A stretch of DNA of 64,000 bases from Clostridiales bacterium (GTDB taxonomy: Bacteria; Bacillota; Clostridia; Lachnospirales; Lachnospiraceae): positions 1 to 64,000 of the forward strand of contig JAJQAA010000018.1 of assembly GCA_021204045.1 (NCBI GenBank). Direction: 5' to 3'. Positions 16,731-25,166 of the stretch are shown here, piece by piece; within the stretch, counting starts at the first letter, position 1; every line of letters starts with the position of its first letter. Below the pieces are notes generated by a model, which saw nothing but the letters and a program-made list of their open reading frames with translations, had not been told where the DNA came from and made no database searches. A program made the position numbers and the translations under genes.

Positions 16731-16745
16731 CTGACATTTCTGACA
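16731..16745. promoter_or_regulatory. Direct repeat in the divergent pectin-locus control region
   Basis: CTGACA-TTT-CTGACA is a perfect 6-base direct repeat with 9-base period, about 45 bases before the pectinesterase start. On the minus strand a TATAAA follows it toward that gene (GGATTATAAAATTAG). The 228-base gap 16687-16914 is AT-rich and also holds TATAAT at 16854-16859 facing the importer operon, with no good -35. A regulator site is plausible but unproven. Confidence 0.3.
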
Positions 16746-16914
16746 GATTTATTTTACCATGTCCTGCTTATAAAAAAAGAAGAAAATGTGAAAAAGTCTC
16801 TTTTGTGCATAAAGTAAAAGGTTTTTGCTATATACGAATCGTTTTCCGTCATTTATAATAATTTAATGTGGATTTTACTGAGATATCATATCAATTTAGC
16901 CAAAAAGGACAGTT

Positions 16915-17487
16915 ATGAAAAAACGGATTTCATTTCAGGAGTATCGCCGGATCGATCTGCTTTTGTGGGCGGCGATGCTGATGCTTTTTGAGACAATCAT
17001 TATCAAAGCATCCAACAGCTGGTTTGCCGATCAGCCTTTCACCGTGTCTCTGGCGGGCGCGATGACGGCGATCGTGTATATGCGCTGGGGGGCCTGGGGA
17101 GGAATCCATGCGGCGTTGTCCGGTTTTGTTTTCTGTCTGTTTTCCGGAGGTACGGTAAATCAGTATATCATATACACGGCGGGAAACCTTTTTTCCCTTG
17201 CGTCTGTGCCTCTGTTAAAGCGGATCGGCTGTGAGCGGGTGAGAGAGGGGCAGTACCTTTGTCTGCTGTTCCCGGCGCTGGTGCTTTTCCTGATGCAGAC
17301 GGGGAGAGCGGCAGTGGCGGTTGTTCTGGGCGCGGAGCCTGCGGCTGCGCTTGGATTTTACACGACGGACGCGTTATCCATGCTGTTTACACTCGTGATC
17401 ATCTGGATTGTCCATCGCCTGGACGGTGTTTACGAGGAGCAGAGGCATTATCTTCTCCGGATCCAGGAGGAAGAAAAAAACGCATGA
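16915..17487 (+). CDS. Hypothetical membrane protein at the head of the pectin importer operon
   Basis: A 190-residue protein with five or six hydrophobic segments (for example LLLWAAMLMLFETIIIKA, FTVSLAGAMTAIVYMRWGAWGGIHAALSGFVFCLF, LCLLFPALVLFLMQTG, DALSMLFTLVIIWIVHRL) and a charged C-terminal tail EEQRHYLLRIQEEEKNA. The topology resembles small S-component-like or accessory membrane proteins, but I do not recognise a family. ATG 16915 follows AAAAGGAC. It precedes the ABC permease gene by 37 bases and should be in the same transcript. Confidence 0.65.
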   Translation: MKKRISFQEYRRIDLLLWAAMLMLFETIIIKASNSWFADQPFTVSLAGAMTAIVYMRWGAWGGIHAALSGFVFCLFSGGTVNQYIIYTAGNLFSLASVPLLKRIGCERVREGQYLCLLFPALVLFLMQTGRAAVAVVLGAEPAAALGFYTTDALSMLFTLVIIWIVHRLDGVYEEQRHYLLRIQEEEKNA

Positions 17488-17524
17488 AAAACAAAAAAGT
17501 TTTCATAAAAAAGGAGGAAAGCTT

Positions 17525-18580
17525 ATGAAAGAGAAGGCGGCGGATTTTCTCATCTATGATAAGGATACGGGAACTTATCGGGAAAATCCGGAACAAGTCG
17601 TCCGGGATGATGTTGAAAAACATTACTGGCTTCATGTTGGCCGCACAATAGCGAAGGACTGGCGGTTGTATATCATGCTGATTCCCATGCTGCTGGTATT
17701 CCTGTTTTGGCGTTATTTCCCGATGTATGAACTCCTGGGATGTTTTAAGGTGTCGGACAATGTCCTCCCGGTGTCGCAACAGCTGTTTTCCGGATTCTCC
17801 TATTTTAAACGGCTGCTGATCGGCGGCGACAGCTTATCCACAGAGTTCTGGAGGGCTTTGAGAAACACCTTCCTGCTGAGCTTTTACGGCTTATGCTTTG
17901 GTTTCCCGATGCCGATCATTCTCGCACTGTTTTTTAACGAGATCCGTTCCAACATTGCGAGAAGCGTTTTTCAGGTCATGACCTATCTGCCCAAGTTTAT
18001 GTCTACCGTTGTCATGACATCCCTGGTGACCATGCTGGTAAAGCAGGGTTCCCTGACCACCAACATGGGTATTGTCAGCCAGCTGCTGGTGAAGCTGGGG
18101 CTGGTTTCCCAGGAGATCGCGAACGCCGGCCTGCTGAACAATCCCAGCTTTTTCCGTTCCATTTATCAGATCAGCGGTATCTGGGAGAGCGCGGGCTACG
18201 ACAGCATTGTGTTTTTCGCGGCGATTATCGCGATTTCGCCCACCAGTTATGAGGCGGCTCAGATCGACGGCGCGGACAAATGGGCGCAGATGAGATATGT
18301 GGTGCTCCCCAGCATTTTGTCCACCATCGTTATCATGCTGATCACCCGTATCGGTTCTCTGCTGAATATCGGATACGAGAAGGTCCTGCTGCTGTATAAC
18401 CAGAATACCTATGTTACCGCGGACGTGGTTTCCACCTTTGCGAACCGAAACGGTATGGGAACCGGAGCGGGAACCGGAATCGCCGCAGCGGCCGAGATGA
18501 TGAACAACGTCATCGGCATGCTGCTGGTTATCGGAGCCAATACCATCGCACGCAAAGCGTCGAATACATCACTGTATTAA
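17525..18580 (+). CDS. CUT1 sugar ABC transporter permease (LplB/YtePO type)
   Basis: A 351-residue inner-membrane permease. After a charged N-terminal extension of about 45 residues come six helices, starting with RLYIMLIPMLLVFLFWRYFPMYELLGCFK, the LplB/YteP-type beginning. The EAA loop is PTSYEAAQIDGADKWAQMRYVVLPSI. ATG 17525 has AAGGAGG 6 bases upstream; the ORF-track start lies inside the preceding gene. It pairs with the second permease 13 bases downstream. The neighbouring GH28, GH105 and GH4 genes point to import of galacturonan or rhamnogalacturonan oligosaccharides. Confidence 0.92.
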   Translation: MKEKAADFLIYDKDTGTYRENPEQVVRDDVEKHYWLHVGRTIAKDWRLYIMLIPMLLVFLFWRYFPMYELLGCFKVSDNVLPVSQQLFSGFSYFKRLLIGGDSLSTEFWRALRNTFLLSFYGLCFGFPMPIILALFFNEIRSNIARSVFQVMTYLPKFMSTVVMTSLVTMLVKQGSLTTNMGIVSQLLVKLGLVSQEIANAGLLNNPSFFRSIYQISGIWESAGYDSIVFFAAIIAISPTSYEAAQIDGADKWAQMRYVVLPSILSTIVIMLITRIGSLLNIGYEKVLLLYNQNTYVTADVVSTFANRNGMGTGAGTGIAAAAEMMNNVIGMLLVIGANTIARKASNTSLY

Positions 18581-18593
18581 TTAGGAGGGCGCT

Positions 18594-19484
18594 ATGAAAA
18601 GAAAACTTGAATTTTCCGAGCTGGTATTTAAAATCATCAGCTACACCCTGCTGACAGTATTTGCCCTGTGCTGTCTGTATCCCTTTGTATATGCCATAGC
18701 GGCATCGATCAGCGGAAGAAGCGCGGTGGAATATGGCTCCGTTGTATTATTCCCGAAGGATATCCAGTTCGAGGCCTTTGCGAGGATGTTCCAGGATAAC
18801 ATGTTCTGGAACGCCTACTCCAACACGCTGTTTATCACCCTTTACGGAACCATCTGGGCGCTGGGCGTCGCAATTCTCGGAGCATATGCCCTTTCCAAGA
18901 AACAGCTGCTGTTCCGGAAGTTCTTCAACTTCTTCCTGGTATTTACCATGTGGTTTTCCGCAGGTATTGTACCACAGTATCTGAATTACCTGGATACGAA
19001 GACCATCTTTAACGCGGTGGGCATTGTCGATGACAAATGGCTGGTGGTTATCGCCATGGGTATGGCGGCGATGAATATCATCCTGCTGCGCAACGCCTTT
19101 GAGGGAGTCCCTTCTGAAATTGAGGAGGCCGCAATTGTGGATGGCGCCAGCGAGTTCCAGGTGCTGAGTCAGGTATACATACCCATGTGTAAGTCCACCA
19201 TCGCAACGGTAGCCCTGTTCTTTGCGATTTCCCGCTGGAATGGTTACTTCTGGGCACGGCAAATGATTTCCAACTCCAATGAGCATCCTCTGCAGGTGTT
19301 TATCCGGCTGAGACTGGAGCAGTATACGGATCCGGAGACGATGGCCGGCTGGAATGAGATTTACGCGTCCGATTCGGTGGTTTATGCGTTGATTGTCTGT
19401 TCCATCATTCCGATTTTGATTATTTATCCGTTTATTCAGAAGTATTTCGCCAAGGGTGTGAACGTTGGCGGCGTGAAGGAATAA
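18594..19484 (+). CDS. CUT1 sugar ABC transporter permease, second subunit (LplC/YtcP type)
   Basis: A 296-residue permease of the MalG-like branch with six membrane helices (first: YTLLTVFALCCLYPFVYAIAASISG). The EAA loop reads EGVPSEIEEAAIVDGASEFQVLSQVYIPMCKSTIATVALF, where it meets the ATPase. The C-terminus IIYPFIQKYFAKGVNVGGVKE is typical of the LplC family. ATG follows TTAGGAGGG. It forms the heterodimeric channel with the upstream permease for pectin-derived oligosaccharides. Confidence 0.93.
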   Translation: MKRKLEFSELVFKIISYTLLTVFALCCLYPFVYAIAASISGRSAVEYGSVVLFPKDIQFEAFARMFQDNMFWNAYSNTLFITLYGTIWALGVAILGAYALSKKQLLFRKFFNFFLVFTMWFSAGIVPQYLNYLDTKTIFNAVGIVDDKWLVVIAMGMAAMNIILLRNAFEGVPSEIEEAAIVDGASEFQVLSQVYIPMCKSTIATVALFFAISRWNGYFWARQMISNSNEHPLQVFIRLRLEQYTDPETMAGWNEIYASDSVVYALIVCSIIPILIIYPFIQKYFAKGVNVGGVKE

Positions 19485-19527
19485 TCGTTTCATCGACGAT
19501 ATCAAATGAAATCAGGAGGGAAAAATC

Positions 19528-21732
19528 ATGAAAAAAAGAAATTTACTTGCTCTGTTGCTGACCGGTATCATGGCAGTGGGAAGCCTGTCAGCCTGCCAGC
19601 CTAAGATCGTGACAACGGTAGAGGGCGGCGGCACAACGACCGTCCAGGCAGACGCCGTGGGCGCACAGGCTTCCGATGGAAGCAGTACAGATACGACGGG
19701 TAATCCGCAGGCCGTGGAGGCTACAGGTCTTACCTTTGCGCCCGGTACGGTGCTTCGCATGGCAACCGGATACAACAGCATAAAAACCGGCCTGTTCTTT
19801 GACGCGGAGACCGCGGGAGAGGGCATTACCCTGGCGGACGGCAAGACCTACAATGCCGGAGACCTGAAACCGACCTGGGTAGAAGTGCAGAACAAGCTGG
19901 GCATGACATTTGAGGATAAATACCAGGGCAACAGCGCGTCTGCGGAGTTTGATTACTGGAAAGAGCAGCTCGATCAGGTCGATATGCTCAGCGGTACCGC
20001 CGTCAAGCTCAATGAAAACGGCGTGGCGGGAAGCCTGGTCAATATCGCGGAGTATCTGGATATGATGCCGAATTTCAAGGCATATCTGGAGACCAATCCG
20101 ATCGTCCGTCTTTCGATCACCGGCGATACCGATACGGAAGTGATCTACTACAGCCCTTATTTCGACGGCGTCAACGATATTGAGCGCATGCCTCTGATGC
20201 GCACGGACTGGGTGCAGAAGCTTCTGGACGGCGAGGGCGAGTTTACGGCGGACGCATCGAAAAATCTTGCGACGGCCGTGTACGAGCCGTATATGCCGAC
20301 TTCCGGTTCCGTGACCGTGGACGTTGTCACTGCGGACGGAAGCGCGGTGGAGAGCGTGACCAAGAATTATGATAACGCGGGCAACATCGTGGATCAGATG
20401 AACGCGGCCGGAAGCATTGACGGCGTGACTGCGGTGAATATGCTGCGCACTTATATCGACACTGCTTACGACGGATATTACGGGACTGCCCGTTCCGATC
20501 TGTTTATCGGACAGAATGCCGCGTGGGACGCGGATGAGATGGTAGCGCTGCTGCGCTGCGTCGTTGCCAACCCGCAGACATTAAACGGTACGGATTCCGT
20601 GCAGGGGCTGTTCAGCCGAGAGGATGACAACAACCAGCGCCGTGTGGATATGTTCCGCTTCGCGGGAACTCTCTTCGGTGTGAGAGGTCTGGAATCCCGC
20701 CAGGATTACCTGTATGTGGGCGCGGACGGCAGCATGCATGATGCCCGTCAGGAAGCGGATGCTTATCTGGCGCTGGACCGCATGAACGCCATGGTGAAAG
20801 AGGGCCTGATCTCTGAGGCGTTTGTGAACGCATCCTCCGAGAGCTCCTCCACCTACCTGGAGAATGACCTGGGCTTTATGTCCTATGATTACAACCAGAC
20901 GCAGACGATCCTGAACAATACCAAGCTCCAGACGGAGGATGGCGAGAAATACATGGCGGTGATGGTACCGGTTGCCCTGTGGAACGACGGAAGCAGCGCC
21001 GATGGCACTTACATGCGGTTTACCGAATCCTGGAGGTCGGTAAAGACCGACGGATGGGGCATTTCCAAGGCCGGCGTCGGGGATGATCAAGATAAGCTGT
21101 ACGCGGCTCTGAAGCTGATCGATTTCGCGTATTCTGCGGAGGGCCAGATCCTGATGAGCTATGGCCCGGATGCTTTCATCAAAACAAACGCAGACGGCAG
21201 CTACGTAACGTTCAACTTCAACGGCGTGGAGATGCCGGAAATCGCGGACGCGACCTATGAGGAACTGTGGGATAAAGCAAGCGGAAACTACACCAACTAT
21301 GCACGCTGGTACCTGGGATCCACACTCTCTTTCGCGAAGAGTCAGGCGTTTGAATATCAGTGCACCAGTGAGGTCGGCAAAGAGGGCGCGGCCCATATTT
21401 CCAACGCGATCGCGCTGGGTGTGATCCGCCATCCGGAACTGGCCGTCACCGAAAACGGCTGGTATACCTCCGTGCCTACGGTTCTTCCTACGACAAAGCA
21501 GGAGAACGATACTCTGAGCGGATACACAGACCTGACCAGCAAATTCTCTCAGAATAAGGGTGAGCAGAACATTCTGGTTGACATTATCGCCAGTGGTTAT
21601 ACCGAGGAAGGAATGTCGAATGCCGAGGAGGCAGCGAATGCGGTTGCCGGTACCATGAGCGGCAAGCAGTACCTGACCCTGAAGGAGGATGCGTGGGAGC
21701 GCCTGCTTGACTACTATGAGACTGTAGAATAA
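19528..21732 (+). CDS. Large extracellular sugar-binding lipoprotein of the ABC importer
   Basis: A 734-residue lipoprotein. The N-terminus MKKRNLLALLLTGIMAVGSLSACQPK is a signal peptide with lipobox LSAC, so Cys23 is probably lipidated. A Thr/Ala/Gly-rich linker (to about residue 75) leads to a solute-binding domain of family 1 type, with GDLKPTWVEVQNKLGMTFED and a C-terminal ...WERLLDYYETVE. It is longer than usual LplA-like proteins (about 500-550), suggesting a large ligand or an inserted domain between about residues 230 and 330. It is the expected capture subunit for the two permeases upstream. Confidence 0.88.
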   Translation: MKKRNLLALLLTGIMAVGSLSACQPKIVTTVEGGGTTTVQADAVGAQASDGSSTDTTGNPQAVEATGLTFAPGTVLRMATGYNSIKTGLFFDAETAGEGITLADGKTYNAGDLKPTWVEVQNKLGMTFEDKYQGNSASAEFDYWKEQLDQVDMLSGTAVKLNENGVAGSLVNIAEYLDMMPNFKAYLETNPIVRLSITGDTDTEVIYYSPYFDGVNDIERMPLMRTDWVQKLLDGEGEFTADASKNLATAVYEPYMPTSGSVTVDVVTADGSAVESVTKNYDNAGNIVDQMNAAGSIDGVTAVNMLRTYIDTAYDGYYGTARSDLFIGQNAAWDADEMVALLRCVVANPQTLNGTDSVQGLFSREDDNNQRRVDMFRFAGTLFGVRGLESRQDYLYVGADGSMHDARQEADAYLALDRMNAMVKEGLISEAFVNASSESSSTYLENDLGFMSYDYNQTQTILNNTKLQTEDGEKYMAVMVPVALWNDGSSADGTYMRFTESWRSVKTDGWGISKAGVGDDQDKLYAALKLIDFAYSAEGQILMSYGPDAFIKTNADGSYVTFNFNGVEMPEIADATYEELWDKASGNYTNYARWYLGSTLSFAKSQAFEYQCTSEVGKEGAAHISNAIALGVIRHPELAVTENGWYTSVPTVLPTTKQENDTLSGYTDLTSKFSQNKGEQNILVDIIASGYTEEGMSNAEEAANAVAGTMSGKQYLTLKEDAWERLLDYYETVE

Positions 21733-21748
21733 GCAAAGGGAGGCCATC

Positions 21749-22339
21749 ATGTATAAAAAGCAGTTGACTGTACAAAAGTTGATTTGCCTGGCGGCTGTGA
21801 TTGTCAGTGTGGCGGTGTTCGTATATTCGCTGGGGATTATGACCGATCTGTATGATGCTTTGTACAGCACTATGAGAAATGCCAATGATCTGACGAAGAC
21901 GGATGTCCCGGGATCGATTGTATATTACAATATGCAGGATTTCAACAACCTGTTTCTTTGTGCGGGCATTGGCCTGATTATCGCGGCTTTGCTTTTGTAT
22001 CTCACCAATACGCATGTCCGCAGAAGATATTATATCGGAAATTATGTCGCAATCGGGATTTACTCGATCGTGAGCCTGGGAATCATTGGCTGGGCCCATG
22101 GTCAGATTGAGATTTATAAAGCGCAGTTTTTACAGGTTGATTTCGCGGCTCTGAAGGAGCACGCGGAAATGTGGAATACCACCTATACGGAGTCCACATT
22201 CTGGTTTGATATTCATTATTTCCTGTTCGCGTTGCTTTTCCTGGTGGTTGTCGCTCTGATCGGCAACGCGGTATGGAAGAAACGGCTGATGCAGGAGGAG
22301 CAGGCATTGCTCAATCGTGGAAAGGAGACAGCGATATGA
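21749..22339 (+). CDS. Hypothetical membrane protein in pectin importer operon (1)
   Basis: A 196-residue protein with four hydrophobic helices (LICLAAVIVSVAVFVYSLGI, LFLCAGIGLIIAALLLYL, YVAIGIYSIVSLGIIGWAHG, YFLFALLFLVVVALIGNAVW) and a charged tail. No family recognised. It begins 16 bases after the binding-protein gene behind GGGAGG, and its stop overlaps the next start (ATGA), so it is translated with its neighbour. A role as accessory subunit or regulator of the importer is only suggested by position. Confidence 0.7.
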   Translation: MYKKQLTVQKLICLAAVIVSVAVFVYSLGIMTDLYDALYSTMRNANDLTKTDVPGSIVYYNMQDFNNLFLCAGIGLIIAALLLYLTNTHVRRRYYIGNYVAIGIYSIVSLGIIGWAHGQIEIYKAQFLQVDFAALKEHAEMWNTTYTESTFWFDIHYFLFALLFLVVVALIGNAVWKKRLMQEEQALLNRGKETAI

Positions 22340-22827
22340 CAAATGAAGATCGTCAGATTCAGGCGGATCGCATGAGATTCACCAAGAATACTCTTTCCTC
22401 CAACCTTGCTATCCTGGCAATTCTCTTCGATGTATTTTACTTTGTCAGTATTTACCGGTCGGACGTTGGCTCCTATTATTACAACATACTGATCGGTGCA
22501 TCCATCGTATACAATCTGCTCTTCATGCTGGCGGTGTTTTTATCATCCGAAGGTGTGAAGAACTACAAGGAAGGCTATTCCTGGCTGCTGGCTGTCGTCG
22601 GCATCCTTCAGATTGTGAGAATATTCATTATTCCGGCTCGTGCGCACGGCGCGGTTGCCGTCATCGGCGGTGTGGAAACCGAGGTTATGGGCGACGGACA
22701 GTATATCCGGCTGATTGTTTTTCTCCTGGTTTCCGCAGCCTGTCTGCTGGCGTCAGCGGCAATCAATTACAATAAATGCCGGATTCTGAAGGAACATATG
22801 AAGACCCTCGAAGGCAAAATCGTATAG
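22336..22827 (+). CDS. Hypothetical membrane protein in pectin importer operon (2)
   Basis: A 163-residue protein with four predicted helices (LAILAILFDVFYFVSIYRS, ILIGASIVYNLLFMLAVFLSS, YSWLLAVVGILQIVRIFII, RLIVFLLVSAACLLASAAINY). The start at ATG 22336 follows AAAGGAG and overlaps the previous stop by 4 bases; the ORF-track start is inside the upstream gene. The C-terminus KCRILKEHMKTLEGKIV is basic and cytoplasmic by inference. Family unknown; its size and helix count match its neighbour, so the two may pair. Confidence 0.68.
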   Translation: MTNEDRQIQADRMRFTKNTLSSNLAILAILFDVFYFVSIYRSDVGSYYYNILIGASIVYNLLFMLAVFLSSEGVKNYKEGYSWLLAVVGILQIVRIFIIPARAHGAVAVIGGVETEVMGDGQYIRLIVFLLVSAACLLASAAINYNKCRILKEHMKTLEGKIV

Positions 22828-22838
22828 GAGGCAACAAA

Positions 22839-23924
22839 ATGGCACAGCTTAGCTTACAGCATATCGATAAGATATACGATAACAACGTCCAGGCAGTGTT
22901 CGACTGCAACCTGGACGTAAAGGACGGCGAGCTCATCGTTTTGGTGGGACCCTCCGGCTGCGGGAAATCGACGACCCTGCGAATGGTGGCGGGACTTGAG
23001 GATATTTCCGCAGGCAGGCTGTTTCTGGATGGAAAGGATATCACCCAGACTCCGGCGAAGGACCGTGATATGGCTATGGTATTTCAGAGTTATGCCCTGT
23101 ACGGACATATGACCATCTATGAAAATATGGCGTTCTCCCTGACCATGCGTAAGGAGAATCCCAATGTAATCCACAAAAAGGTGCTGGCAGCCGCCGAGAT
23201 TCTGGGGCTGACCAGCCAGCTCAACAAAAAGCCTGCCCAGCTTTCCGGCGGACAGCGGCAGCGTGTCGCGATGGGACGTTCTATTGTCAGAAATCCGAAG
23301 GTATTTCTGTTTGACGAACCGCTTTCCAATCTGGACGCAAAGCTGCGCGGCGCGACCCGCCGTGAGATTCTGCTTCTGCACAAGAAGCTGCAGGCAACCA
23401 TGCTTTACGTAACCCACGATCAGACGGAGGCTCTGACTTTGGCGGACCGGATCGTGTGTATGTCCATGGGGCATGTACAGCAGATCGGAACGCCGCTGGA
23501 GCTTTATGATGCCCCGGACAATGTCTTTGTGGCAAGCTTTATCGGTCTGCCGCCCATGAATTTCTTCGATGTGAAGGTTTCCGGGGCGAAACTGATCGGC
23601 GGTAATTTCCAGGTGTCGCTGACTCCGGAGGAAAAGGATATCCTGCAGGCCTACCAGAATAAAGAGATCATCCTGGGCGTTCGCCCTGAGGATATCCGGG
23701 AGGGAGCCGGCGGCGTACCGATCACGGTATTCTCCAATGAAAATTTGGGTATGAACACGCTGGTGCACGGATACATCGGAGGCCTGAAAACAGCCGAAGC
23801 GAAGATTTCCGCAAAGCTGAAGGGATGGCAGAATTACAAAAACGGAGACAGCGCTTCCCTGATCTTCAATAAGAAGCATTTCTTCGATAAAGATACTACC
23901 AATGCCATAAGGAAGGAGGCGTGA
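22839..23924 (+). CDS. CUT1 sugar ABC transporter ATP-binding protein (MsmK/UgpC type), operon copy
   Basis: A 361-residue ATPase with Walker [11 protein letters not shown]-loop VFQSYALYG, signature [14 protein letters not shown], Walker [13 protein letters not shown] and the His switch [10 protein letters not shown]-like [11 protein letters not shown]. The C-terminal part (from about 240) is the OB-fold regulatory domain of the MalK/UgpC type (GVRPEDI). ATG 22839 follows AGGAGG; the longer ORF start overlaps the preceding gene. It energises the permease pair encoded upstream in the same operon. A second, similar ATPase is at 28789. Confidence 0.93.
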   Translation: MAQLSLQHIDKIYDNNVQAVFDCNLDVKDGELIVLVGPSGCGKSTTLRMVAGLEDISAGRLFLDGKDITQTPAKDRDMAMVFQSYALYGHMTIYENMAFSLTMRKENPNVIHKKVLAAAEILGLTSQLNKKPAQLSGGQRQRVAMGRSIVRNPKVFLFDEPLSNLDAKLRGATRREILLLHKKLQATMLYVTHDQTEALTLADRIVCMSMGHVQQIGTPLELYDAPDNVFVASFIGLPPMNFFDVKVSGAKLIGGNFQVSLTPEEKDILQAYQNKEIILGVRPEDIREGAGGVPITVFSNENLGMNTLVHGYIGGLKTAEAKISAKLKGWQNYKNGDSASLIFNKKHFFDKDTTNAIRKEA

Positions 23925-23926
23925 TC

Positions 23927-24499
23927 ATGGAGAAGAAAAACGCGGGCTTTGCCGCAGGGATAAAGGAAGCGTTCCGGAAATTCCTGGTTGCCTTAAAGCG
24001 CAGGCCCCAGCTCATTCCGTTGGCAGCGCTTGTCATCGCGTTCCTGGAATATTCCATGAATCTGACGGTGATTTCCGATACGACGGCTAAAATCCAGGGA
24101 CCGGGTATGGGCCTCTGCGGATTCTGCACCATGCTGTTTTCCATGCTTTCCATGGTGTGTTTTGGCAACGCATTTCCGCACAGGAAAAAGGTGAACCTTC
24201 CCATGCTGATATTGATGTTTGTCATGTTTGGCATTATACTGTTTTCCGATGTGACCTATCTGAACGCTATATATGCGGCGGTTATGAGGGCGGATAACCC
24301 CATCAAGGTTACTTTGAATACGGTTTATATCGCATACGCGGAGTATTATCTGCAGAGACATATCGAGATTCTGTGCGTTTCCATCGCGCTGATTGTATTG
24401 CTGCCGGTATATTCCAAATGGATTCGCAGGATTAAGACTTCTGTTGAGGTAGAAGGAAACGCTCAGATGGCTGCGATTGATATTTCCGGAGAAAACTGA
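23927..24499 (+). CDS. Hypothetical membrane protein in pectin importer operon (3)
   Basis: A 190-residue protein. A positively charged N-terminus (EAFRKFLVALKRRPQ) is followed by about four helices (LIPLAALVIAFLEYSMNLTVI, LCGFCTMLFSMLSMVCFGNAF, LPMLILMFVMFGIILFSDVTYL, IEILCVSIALIVLLPVYS). No family recognised. ATG 23927 is chosen because AAGGAGG lies 7 bases away; the in-frame GTG at 23921 is too close to it. It is tightly packed behind the ATPase, so co-expressed. Confidence 0.68.
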   Translation: MEKKNAGFAAGIKEAFRKFLVALKRRPQLIPLAALVIAFLEYSMNLTVISDTTAKIQGPGMGLCGFCTMLFSMLSMVCFGNAFPHRKKVNLPMLILMFVMFGIILFSDVTYLNAIYAAVMRADNPIKVTLNTVYIAYAEYYLQRHIEILCVSIALIVLLPVYSKWIRRIKTSVEVEGNAQMAAIDISGEN

Positions 24500-24523
24500 A
24501 CCTGATTTTGTTGAGGAGCCTTT

Positions 24524-25162
24524 ATGAGTAAAAATAAGCGGAAAGAGACGGAGGGAGAGAAGAAAAGCACGGCGGAATATTACAAGCTTCATACGGAAGC
24601 CGTGGAAGATCTGGTGAACGCGGATGAATCAAATTTACCGGAGGTTTCCCCGGAGGAGCTGAGAAAATATCAGTCCGGTTCGCGTTTCCGGATCCCTGTA
24701 TGGCTGCGCATCCTCTTTATCCGTTTCTGGTTCCCGGCTATGGTATGCTATTTCTTTATCTGGGGTCTGAGCACGTATGTGAGCAACCTGCTGGATATGC
24801 TGGTGATTACCGGTATTGCACTGGGAGTTGTGACGGAGATGCTCACCAACAACGTACTGCGCTTTTTCGCGAAGACCGAGGGAGAGCATGATCGCTGGAT
24901 GATGTTCCCGCAGAAAAGCTACTGGACGTTTCCGCTGAATATTCTTTATGCCTGGGTGGTTCTGTTTCTGGTATTTACGCTGTACAATGTGGTCAATCTG
25001 TTGTACAACAGATTGACCGGCACAGCGGGAACCGTGTTTCTTGGGGTGGAGCCGGTTCTGTTTGGACTGTTTTATCTGGGGTTTGATACGCTTCTGATCG
25101 AAGCAAAGCATCTTTGTGGAAATATCTGGAGAGATGCCTTGAAAAAAACAAATAGAGGATAA
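24524..25162 (+). CDS. Hypothetical membrane protein in pectin importer operon (4)
   Basis: A 212-residue protein with a soluble charged N-terminal half (KNKRKETEGEKKSTAEYYKLHTEAVEDLVNADESNLPEVSPEELRKYQSG) and then four helices (LFIRFWFPAMVCYFFIWGLSTYVSN, LDMLVITGIALGVVTEML, FPLNILYAWVVLFLVFTLYNVVNLL, GVEPVLFGLFYLGFDTLLI). Family not recognised. ATG follows GAGGAG. It is the last membrane gene before the GH28 gene (4-base gap), so it belongs to the same transcript as importer and hydrolases. Confidence 0.68.
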   Translation: MSKNKRKETEGEKKSTAEYYKLHTEAVEDLVNADESNLPEVSPEELRKYQSGSRFRIPVWLRILFIRFWFPAMVCYFFIWGLSTYVSNLLDMLVITGIALGVVTEMLTNNVLRFFAKTEGEHDRWMMFPQKSYWTFPLNILYAWVVLFLVFTLYNVVNLLYNRLTGTAGTVFLGVEPVLFGLFYLGFDTLLIEAKHLCGNIWRDALKKTNRG

Positions 25163-25166
25163 TCGT

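Noticed and set aside
20581-21885. 434-residue minus-strand ORF opposite the binding-lipoprotein gene
   Set aside because: Antisense shadow; the plus strand has signal peptide, lipobox and operon context.
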